This document shows, piece by piece, positions 6,710 to 11,369 of a stretch of DNA of 11,369 nt. The stretch covers positions 1 to 11,369 of the forward strand of contig JAKSPR010000059.1 of the NCBI GenBank assembly GCA_024404655.1, written 5' to 3'. Below the pieces are notes generated by a model. It was given only the letters and a program-made list of their open reading frames with translations. It searched no databases and was not told the origin of the DNA. Source of the DNA: Clostridia bacterium (GTDB taxonomy: Bacteria > Bacillota > Clostridia > Oscillospirales > CAG-272). Position numbers and translations under genes: made by a program. Positions within the stretch are counted from its first letter, which is position 1; each line of letters starts with the position of its first letter.

Positions 6710-8782
6710 ATGGAAATCAAAAACATCAAAAAACAACTGAAAAACATCCCCGTCCGGTTTTCCGGGCATTTTGAGCACCATCCGATGCGGGTGCTGATAC
6801 TGACGGCGTTCCTTCTGGAAGCCTTCATTGAGACCCTGCAGCGGCAGTCTCCCCTGGCCTGTGCGGGATATCTTGCGCTGCATCCCTATTTATTTGCGTA
6901 CAATGCGCTGATTTTGCTCTCCACCCTGTCCCTCTGTCTTTTATTCCGGCGGCGCACCTTTGTCTACATTCTTCTGACGGCGGCATGGGCGATTGTAGGG
7001 ACTGCCAACGGGATCATGATCGGGATGCGGGATCTTCCCCTCTCTGCCATTGATTTCGGACTGCTGAAATCCTGTTTCGGAATCATCACGATCTATCTGA
7101 ATTTCTTTCAGATCGGGCTGATCCTTGCGGGGATCCTCTGTTTTCTCGGCCTCATGGCGGTACTGTTCCGTCATTGCAGGAAGCAGAAGCGCTCTCTTGG
7201 GCGGAGCATCGGCTGTGTGCTGGCCCTCTCTCTGCTGCTTTGTGTCTCCACGGTGTTCTCCCTCCATGTGGGAGCACTGGAAACGACGATTCCCCATCTT
7301 GCGGGGGCCTACAACGACTACGGTTTTGTCTACTGTTTTTCCTTGAGCATCGTTGACCGCGGTGTGCGGCGTCCTGCGGACTACTCCGAAGAAGAAATGG
7401 AAGAGATCGTGGAAAGCATCCACGGAGAAGATGTCTTCGGCGAAGATGCGGAGACGGCAGAAGATGATCGTCCCAACATCATCTTTGTGCAGCTGGAATC
7501 CTTCTTTGATCTCAAACGGCTGGGAACGGTCTCCTTTGCGGAAGATCCCCTGCCCGTTTTCACAGCGCTCAAACAGAATTATCCCTCCGGCTATCTTTCC
7601 GTGCCCGCCGTGGGCGCAGGAACGGCGAACACGGAATTTGAAGTGCTCACCGGCATGACGCTGGAAGACTTCGGCGCGGGGGAATATCCCTACAAGACCA
7701 TTCTGCACGACGAGACCTGTGAATCCGCCGCCTACAATCTGAAAGCGCTGGGCTATGCGGCCCACGCCATGCACAACAACTCCGGCACCTTCTATGACCG
7801 GAACGAGATCTATCCCTCCCTCGGCTTTGACACCTTCACGCCCTTGGAATACATGCAGAACGTGGAGTACAATCCCCTCGGCTGGGCAAAAGACAAAGTC
7901 CTGACCGGGGAAATATTGAAAGCGCTGAACAGCACAGAGGAGCGGGATTTCATCTTTGCCGTCTCTGTCCAGCCCCACGGCAAGTACCCGGACGAAGAAG
8001 CGGAAGGGGGCGCCTACGGTGCGGAAGATGAGGACAGCGGGGAAAAACTACCCTCCTTCCCGGTTTCCGGCATCAGTGATCCTGCCCTTGCCGCGCAGTA
8101 CGAATACTACGCCGGACAGGTCTATGAGACGGACGCCTTCATCGGTGCGCTGACCGCTGCTCTTGACGCCTATGAAGAGCCTGTGATCCTGGTGCTCTAC
8201 GGCGATCATCTGCCTGCCCTCTCCCTGCACGGGGAGGATCTTTCCGACGGCTCTACCCTGTTCCAGTCGGAATATGTGATCTGGAGCAACCGCGCCGATC
8301 TGCCGCAAGATCGTCTCGACCTCGATGCATCGGAGCTTTCCGCCTGCGCCCTTGACTATGCAGTTATTCACGAAGGTCTGATTCTGCGGCTCCATCAGTC
8401 CTATCTGCGCAAAGAGAAAGACGAAGACTACCGTGCTGCGCTGCAGATGCTGGAATATGACATGCTCTACGGGGAGCACGAAGCGTGGGACGGAAAGAAT
8501 CCCTATCTGCCCACCGTCATGCGCATGGGCACAGGGCCTGTCCGGATCACCGGGCTCTACGGTCCTGTGGGCAACGAGGGCATCTGCATTCTCGGCGAAG
8601 GCTTTACGCCCTTTTCCATTGTCACCATCAACGGCTGGCGGCAGGAGGCCATTTTCTTTGATAGCTGTACCCTGCTTGTGCCCAAAGCGAAGCCGGACGC
8701 AGGCGACCGGGTTGCCGTGATCTTCTCCGGCAGCGACCGCGTGATTCTCGGCACGGCGGAAGAAGTCATCTATGATCCATAA
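6710..8782 (+). CDS. LTA-synthase-family membrane phosphotransferase with C-terminal TIG-like domain
   Basis: Related to LtaS-type enzymes, which transfer glycerophosphate from phosphatidylglycerol to build polyglycerolphosphate polymers outside the membrane. The 690-residue protein has five predicted membrane segments (about 27-43, 59-79, 82-103, 132-153, 166-187), an acidic linker (about 223-253) and an alkaline-phosphatase-superfamily domain. Visible active-site residues: Glu263 in N-I-I-F-V-Q-L-E, Thr305 in G-A-G-T-A-N-T-E-F at the nucleophile position, H-N-N with Arg364 nearby, His423 in Q-P-H-G, and G-D-H (498-500). Residues about 610-690 form an extra beta-rich domain (G-E-G-F-T-P-F-S-I-V-T-I-N-G-W) resembling IPT/TIG domains. 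An in-frame TAA at 6692 rules out a longer start; no clear ribosome site precedes the ATG. DUF3842 follows 22 nt later. It could instead make or modify a related phosphoglycerol polymer. Confidence 0.85.
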   Translation: MEIKNIKKQLKNIPVRFSGHFEHHPMRVLILTAFLLEAFIETLQRQSPLACAGYLALHPYLFAYNALILLSTLSLCLLFRRRTFVYILLTAAWAIVGTANGIMIGMRDLPLSAIDFGLLKSCFGIITIYLNFFQIGLILAGILCFLGLMAVLFRHCRKQKRSLGRSIGCVLALSLLLCVSTVFSLHVGALETTIPHLAGAYNDYGFVYCFSLSIVDRGVRRPADYSEEEMEEIVESIHGEDVFGEDAETAEDDRPNIIFVQLESFFDLKRLGTVSFAEDPLPVFTALKQNYPSGYLSVPAVGAGTANTEFEVLTGMTLEDFGAGEYPYKTILHDETCESAAYNLKALGYAAHAMHNNSGTFYDRNEIYPSLGFDTFTPLEYMQNVEYNPLGWAKDKVLTGEILKALNSTEERDFIFAVSVQPHGKYPDEEAEGGAYGAEDEDSGEKLPSFPVSGISDPALAAQYEYYAGQVYETDAFIGALTAALDAYEEPVILVLYGDHLPALSLHGEDLSDGSTLFQSEYVIWSNRADLPQDRLDLDASELSACALDYAVIHEGLILRLHQSYLRKEKDEDYRAALQMLEYDMLYGEHEAWDGKNPYLPTVMRMGTGPVRITGLYGPVGNEGICILGEGFTPFSIVTINGWRQEAIFFDSCTLLVPKAKPDAGDRVAVIFSGSDRVILGTAEEVIYDP

Positions 8783-8804
8783 AATTACAGGAGGAACCGA
8801 ACCC

Positions 8805-9209
8805 ATGAAAATTCTCGTCATCGACGGACAAGGCGGCAACATCGGCCGTCAGCTTGTCAAAATGATTCTGGAGCGCATGCCCGATTCCGATCTCCGTGCC
8901 GTGGGCACCAACAGCATTGCCACTGCGAACATGCTGAAAGCCGGTGCTGTCAACGCAGCCACGGGAGAAAACGCCGTCATCGTCGGCTGCCGCTGGGCGG
9001 ATGCGATCATCGGGCCTCTGGGCATTGTGATTGCCGATGCGCTGATGGGCGAAGTCACCCCCGCCATGGCTGCCGCCGTCGGGCAGAGCGATGCTGCGCG
9101 GGTACTGATCCCGCTCAACCGCTGTGAAACGCTGGTAGCCGGGGTGAAAGATACCTCCACCGGGGTACTATTGGAGGATGCGGTGGAGAAGCTCATGTCC
9201 TTTGTATAA
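8805..9209 (+). CDS. DUF3842 family protein
   Basis: A 134-residue soluble protein matching the Clostridia-typical DUF3842 family as I know it: opening M-K-I-L-V-I-D-G-Q-G-G-N-I-G (a Rossmann-like glycine loop, residues 8-14), then A-V-G-T-N-S-I-A-T, M-L-K-A-G-A, A-T-G-E-N-A, and the late conserved I-P-L-N-R-C segment. The family has no established function; the glycine loop suggests a nucleotide or dinucleotide ligand, which is inference. The start at 8805 is set by AGGAGG (8789-8794) 10 nt upstream; an in-frame ATG at 8772 overlaps the preceding gene and has no such site. The 22-nt gap indicates co-transcription with the LTA-synthase-like gene. The 86-nt gap after it holds only small hairpins (for example GGCAG/CTGCC at 9246-9259) and no clear terminator. 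Confidence 0.85.
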   Translation: MKILVIDGQGGNIGRQLVKMILERMPDSDLRAVGTNSIATANMLKAGAVNAATGENAVIVGCRWADAIIGPLGIVIADALMGEVTPAMAAAVGQSDAARVLIPLNRCETLVAGVKDTSTGVLLEDAVEKLMSFV

Positions 9210-9295
9210 GCCCTGTACGGGATTCGTATCGGTGAATCAGTGGCCGGCAGGGTGCTGCCATATCAAATATACATTTGCGGAGGGAAAAAACGGTA

Positions 9296-9790
9296 ATGCA
9301 TCACTATGTTTTTAAGCAAATGGAAAAGCAGGATATTCCCGTTTACCTGACTGAAATGTTTGATATTCTGGCAGATAATATGAACAGGATCGCGCCCACA
9401 GGGAAATCGTATCAAGAGGATTATAAAATCTGGTCTGAATGCGTTGTACCGGTTTTCAGCGAAGGAAAACGCAGTGTCATTCTGATATTGGATGACGGCG
9501 TGTTATGCGGATATTTTCAATATTGTGTCACCGATACAACCTTCAGAATGGACGAGATTCAATTCAGGCCGGAGTACCATGGGAGCGGTTTGTTTTCAGA
9601 ATTGTACCACTGCTTAACAAACATCATTCCCGCGCAAATCAAATATGTCGATGCCTATTCGCATAAAGCCAATCATAAATCGCAAGGCATATTGAAACAT
9701 CTCGGTCTGGAAGAATGCGGCGAAAGCAAAAACGGAAACACGCTTTATTTTAAGGGTGAATACAAAACAATATATGAGCGTTATTCTTAA
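9296..9790 (+). CDS. GNAT-family N-acetyltransferase
   Basis: A 164-residue protein with the GNAT fold, which moves an acetyl group from acetyl-CoA to an amine. Motif A is clear: beta-strand M-D-E-I-Q-F followed by R91-P-E-Y-H-G-S-G-L99, the pyrophosphate-binding loop, and helix F-S-E-L-Y-H-C-L. Motif B is N-H-K-S-Q-G-I-L-K-H-L-G-L (126-138), then the usual last strands to L-Y-F-K-G. The substrate cannot be told. The start at 9296 follows GGAGGG with an 11-nt gap; a TTG 21 nt upstream is less likely because it lies before that site. Sampled lines of the gene are about 35-43% GC, whereas the DUF3842 gene just before it is near 60%, and its codons are AT-richer, which suggests acquisition by transfer. 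It probably depends on upstream transcription; I see no strong promoter in the 86-nt gap. Confidence 0.85.
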   Translation: MHHYVFKQMEKQDIPVYLTEMFDILADNMNRIAPTGKSYQEDYKIWSECVVPVFSEGKRSVILILDDGVLCGYFQYCVTDTTFRMDEIQFRPEYHGSGLFSELYHCLTNIIPAQIKYVDAYSHKANHKSQGILKHLGLEECGESKNGNTLYFKGEYKTIYERYS

Positions 9791-9791
9791 T

Positions 9792-9813
9792 AAGACAAAT
9801 CCCGGTTTGTCTT
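9792..9813. repeat. Small perfect inverted repeat after the GNAT gene
   Basis: AAGACAAA (9792-9799) and TTTGTCTT (9806-9813) are exact complements around TCCCGG, directly after the stop codon. There is no T-run, so it is at best an RNA-processing or stability hairpin. Confidence 0.5.
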
Positions 9814-9832
9814 GCTGAATATGTGATCTATG

Positions 9833-9864
9833 GGGAGCAAGGTTTCGTGTCTTGCTTCCTTTTT
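9833..9864 (+). terminator. Intrinsic terminator after the GNAT gene
   Basis: GGGAGCAAG (9833-9841) pairs with CTTGCTTCC (9851-9859) through nine pairs, one of them G-U, around a 9-nt loop, followed by five T at 9860-9864. It lies 43 nt after the GNAT stop codon and would end the plus-strand transcript. Confidence 0.75.
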
Positions 9865-9880
9865 GGGTTCATCAAAATTT

Positions 9881-10083
9881 GGGTGTGCAAGGGGGGAACG
9901 AATTCTTCTTTTTTCGCACTCCCCACCGCCAACCTCCTTGGCTCCGCGTCGCGCAACCGAAATGTTTCTGCAAACCAATAAAAAAGATTTGCTTTCAGGG
10001 GACACCGACGACCATATAAAAAACCTGAAATCTGATGAATACATCCGGCGAGAATCGCCAGCCAAGGAGTGGGGCAGGTGGGG
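9881..10083. other. Large structured non-coding element with a long-range stem
   Basis: No gene is convincing in 9865-10240. CCCCACC-GCC (9921-9930) and CTCCTTGGCT (9934-9943) pair with AGCCAAGGAG (10060-10069) and GGC-A-GGTGGGG (10073-10083): about 20 pairs around a small internal loop. Inside the closed 116 nt are GCAAA/TTTGC (9970-9974/9988-9992), directly followed by TTTCAGG/CCTGAAA (9993-9999/10024-10030), and GGCGA/TCGCC (10047-10051/10055-10059), which abuts the long stem. GGGTGTGC (9881-9888) and GCACTCCC (9916-9923) can pair with one mismatch and compete with the base of the stem. This is what a multibranched RNA or a fold-back repeat looks like. Strand, promoter and class are unknown; I cannot match it to a named RNA family. 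Confidence 0.45.
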
Positions 10084-10118
10084 CGCATCCCGAATGTATT
10101 ATCGCACCATACTCGTCC

Positions 10119-10189
10119 GGGGAGGACGGGGAGAAACTTCGGCGTTTGAGATGGTTCCGGCATGCTTTGCATGCCTTCCGTCCTTCCCC
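10119..10189. other. Second branched hairpin element (three-way-junction-like)
   Basis: GGGGAGGACGGGGAG (10119-10133) pairs imperfectly with TTCCGTCCTTCCCC (10176-10189), about 13 pairs with small bulges and a G-U. It encloses AAAC/GTTT (10134-10137/10144-10147) and a perfect 7-bp hairpin GGCATGC-TTT-GCATGCC (10159-10175) that stacks on the closing stem. CGTCC/GGACG (10114-10128) is a competing small fold. There is no T-run after it on the plus strand. It lies 35 nt from the previous element and may belong to the same RNA or repeat. From 10190 to 10240 I see nothing further. Confidence 0.4.
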
Positions 10190-10240
10190 TGATCATACCC
10201 AACCATTCTCCAATCATCCCAAGTTTCAGACAAATTCATC

Positions 10241-10269
10241 TTGACGAATGCTCTTTTTTGTTGTAAAAT
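10241..10269 (+). promoter_or_regulatory. Promoter of the esterase gene
   Basis: TTGACG at 10241-10246, a 17-nt spacer with a T-run, and TAAAAT at 10264-10269. The start would be near 10276, and the esterase ATG is at 10337. An open frame that begins with the TTG of this -35 box is therefore not the real start. Confidence 0.8.
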
Positions 10270-10282
10270 GAATATAACAAAC

Positions 10283-10302
10283 CGCCGCCTGCTCCGGCGG
10301 CG
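10283..10302 (+). promoter_or_regulatory. GC-rich hairpin at the 5' end of the esterase transcript
   Basis: CGCCGCC (10283-10289) pairs perfectly with GGCGGCG (10296-10302) around TGCTCC, beginning only about seven bases after the predicted transcription start. No T-run follows it, so a 5' stabilising stem is more likely than an attenuator. The ribosome site lies 20 nt further on and is not covered. Confidence 0.5.
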
Positions 10303-10336
10303 AAAAATCCAAAAAAGAAACAGTGAGGAATCCACC

Positions 10337-11146
10337 ATGATCCATCAGGTTATCAATCTGCGGGACGATGATCCCGATATCACCCTTACCACCTACGTTC
10401 AGGACGAGGGCTGGTGCAAGCGCGATGCGATGCTTGTCATCCCCGGCGGCGGATACAACATGGTCTGCTCCGACCGTGAAGGCGAGCCCATTGCCATGGC
10501 CTTCATGGCGCGCGGTGTAAATGCGTTCGTGCTCCACTACTCCGTCAAGGAGAAGTCCGTTTTCCCGCGTCCTCTTGCGGATGCGAGCCTTGCCATGGCC
10601 TACATCAAAGATCATGCGGAAGAATTCCACATTGATCCCGACCGTGTCTTCTGTGTCGGTTTCTCCGCGGGCGGTCATCTGGCGGCGAGCCTCGGCACGC
10701 TGTGGCACATGCAGTCTGCCATTGACATGGCGGGTATTCCCTACGGCAAGAACAAGCCTGCGGGCATGGTGCTCTGCTATGCGGTACTCTCTGCCTTTGA
10801 AATGGCGCACAAAGGTTCCTTCTACAACATCCTCGGCACCACGGAGCCGACGGACGAGCAGCTTGCGCTCTACTCCATTGAGCGTCACATTGACGAGCGT
10901 ACGGTTCCCACCTTCTTTATGCACACGATGAACGATCAGGTCGTTCCCGTGGAAAATGCGCTCTACACGGCGGAAGCAATGTCCCGTGCGAAGATTCCCT
11001 TTGAAATGCACATCTTCCCGAACGGCCCTCACGGAGTTGCTCTCGGTGATTTCCAGACCGGGCGCAATGTGGACGGCTACGACGATGCGGCTGTGGCTAA
11101 GTGGGTCGAGAGTGCGATTTATTGGATGAAGAATAAGGTGAAGTAA
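10337..11146 (+). CDS. Alpha/beta-hydrolase esterase, acetyl-esterase-like
   Basis: A 269-residue cytoplasmic hydrolase of the lipase/acetyl-esterase group (COG0657-like), many members of which remove acetyl groups from sugars. The fold elements appear in order: the oxyanion-hole motif P-G-G-G-Y (36-40), the nucleophile elbow G-F-S-A-G-G with Ser110, Asp200 in N-D-Q-V-V-P, and His232 in G-P-H-G-V, giving a complete Ser-Asp-His triad. There is no signal peptide. The start at 10337 follows GTGAGGA (10323-10329) at a normal distance; an in-frame TTG at 10241 is the -35 box. It has its own promoter and no close partner gene. A role in deacetylating imported glycans fits the GH92/GH28 genes 4 kb away, but nothing directly ties them. 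Peptidase-like (S9) members of the fold are an alternative. Confidence 0.85.
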   Translation: MIHQVINLRDDDPDITLTTYVQDEGWCKRDAMLVIPGGGYNMVCSDREGEPIAMAFMARGVNAFVLHYSVKEKSVFPRPLADASLAMAYIKDHAEEFHIDPDRVFCVGFSAGGHLAASLGTLWHMQSAIDMAGIPYGKNKPAGMVLCYAVLSAFEMAHKGSFYNILGTTEPTDEQLALYSIERHIDERTVPTFFMHTMNDQVVPVENALYTAEAMSRAKIPFEMHIFPNGPHGVALGDFQTGRNVDGYDDAAVAKWVESAIYWMKNKVK

Positions 11147-11191
11147 TAGTAACAATTTGGGGAGCGTTTCTTTTCTGGATTGATTAAACCA

Positions 11192-11266
11192 TTTTTCTTT
11201 TTCTCTTTTTCTCTTGAAAAAAGGAGAAACCGTTTTCCCCTATGGGGAAAACCGCAAAAAGAGAAA
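11192..11266. terminator. Nested hairpins with pyrimidine tract after the esterase gene
   Basis: A 24-nt pure pyrimidine run (11192-11215) contains a tandem CTTTTTCT repeat. TTTCTCTTTTT (11200-11210) can pair with AAAAAGAGAAA (11256-11266), enclosing the perfect 9-bp hairpin GTTTTCCCC-TAT-GGGGAAAAC (11232-11252). A competing fold pairs TTTCTC (11208-11213) with GAGAAA (11224-11229). On the minus strand the 9-bp hairpin is followed by a T-run after about 10 nt. It probably ends the esterase transcript and perhaps one coming from the right. Confidence 0.45.
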
Positions 11267-11281
11267 TAGCGCTTTCTTATC

Positions 11282-11367
11282 GTCAGGGTATTTCGAGGCC
11301 TGCGGGCCTCGATTCAAGGCTCCGCCTTGAAAATCCGCAACCTTTTGAAAAATGCTCGAACCCTGAC
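11282..11367. repeat. Cloverleaf-like inverted-repeat element
   Basis: GTCAGGGT (11282-11289) and ACCCTGAC (11360-11367) are exact complements and enclose two perfect 8-bp hairpins placed back to back: TCGAGGCC-TGCG-GGCCTCGA (11293-11312) and TTCAAGGC-TCC-GCCTTGAA (11313-11331). A 28-nt single-stranded stretch (11332-11359) closes the junction. No open frame of note overlaps it. The form suggests a dispersed palindromic repeat or a small structured RNA; the class is unknown. The window ends two bases after it. Confidence 0.55.
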
Positions 11368-11369
11368 AG

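Noticed and set aside
6941..7978. 345-codon minus-strand open frame opposite the LTA-synthase-like gene
   Set aside because: Antisense to a clear coding region with conserved motifs; its composition is that of a reverse-frame shadow.
9828..10217. 129-codon minus-strand frame and overlapping plus-strand frames (9830-10192, 10035-10244) in the structured gap
   Set aside because: They overlap in several frames, lack a convincing ribosome site and recognisable domains, and lie where complementary arms explain the sequence better. A decayed gene or repeat-derived frame cannot be fully excluded.
9793..10235. Eight-base direct repeat AGACAAAT at 9793-9800 and 10228-10235 flanking the structured gap, possible target-site duplication
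   Set aside because: A shared 8-mer is expected by chance in an interval of this size, one copy lies inside an inverted repeat, and no terminal inverted repeats adjoin the copies.
11192..11215. Tandem CTTTTTCT units as a CRISPR or microsatellite array
   Set aside because: Only about two units are present without spacers; it is a short pyrimidine tract.

Overview
The window looks like a chromosomal stretch from a gut-type, low-motility Clostridia member of the Bacillota (Oscillospiraceae/Ruminococcaceae-like). This rests on the style of the genes: a lipoprotein solute-binding protein with a Gram-positive lipobox, the single-chain bacterial glycyl-tRNA synthetase, an LtaS-type enzyme, a DUF3842 protein, AGGAGG-type ribosome sites and sigma-A-type promoters. 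The assignment is inference from family content; I see no rRNA, tRNA, CRISPR array, insertion sequence or phage gene.

Layout. 1-120: a terminator-like hairpin from something upstream, an inverted repeat and a strong promoter. 173-3137 (+): a sugar-type ABC solute-binding lipoprotein followed 37 nt later by glycyl-tRNA synthetase, closed by a bidirectional terminator at 3165-3198. 3218-6453 (-): a two-gene operon read toward the same terminator, a GH92-type alpha-mannosidase first and a GH28-like beta-helix protein second, driven by a promoter at 6506-6534. 6585-9209 (+): divergent from that operon, an LTA-synthase-like membrane enzyme with a structured leader and an extra C-terminal domain, then a small DUF3842 protein. 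9296-9790 (+): an AT-rich GNAT acetyltransferase unlike its neighbours in base composition. 9865-10240: no convincing gene but dense base-pairing potential. 10241-11146 (+): promoter, leader hairpin and an alpha/beta-hydrolase esterase. 11147-11369: no gene, a pyrimidine tract with nested hairpins and a cloverleaf-like repeat.

How the genes may work together. The solute-binding protein, GH92 mannosidase, GH28-like protein and esterase fit a lifestyle of importing glycan fragments and trimming them inside the cell (none of the hydrolases has a signal peptide), but no permease or regulator gene is present, so linkage to one pathway is inference. GlyRS, the LTA-synthase-like protein and DUF3842 are housekeeping or envelope functions. 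The most unusual parts are non-coding: the 9881-10189 region, which can form a roughly 20-bp long-range stem enclosing several hairpins plus a second branched element, and the cloverleaf at 11282-11367.
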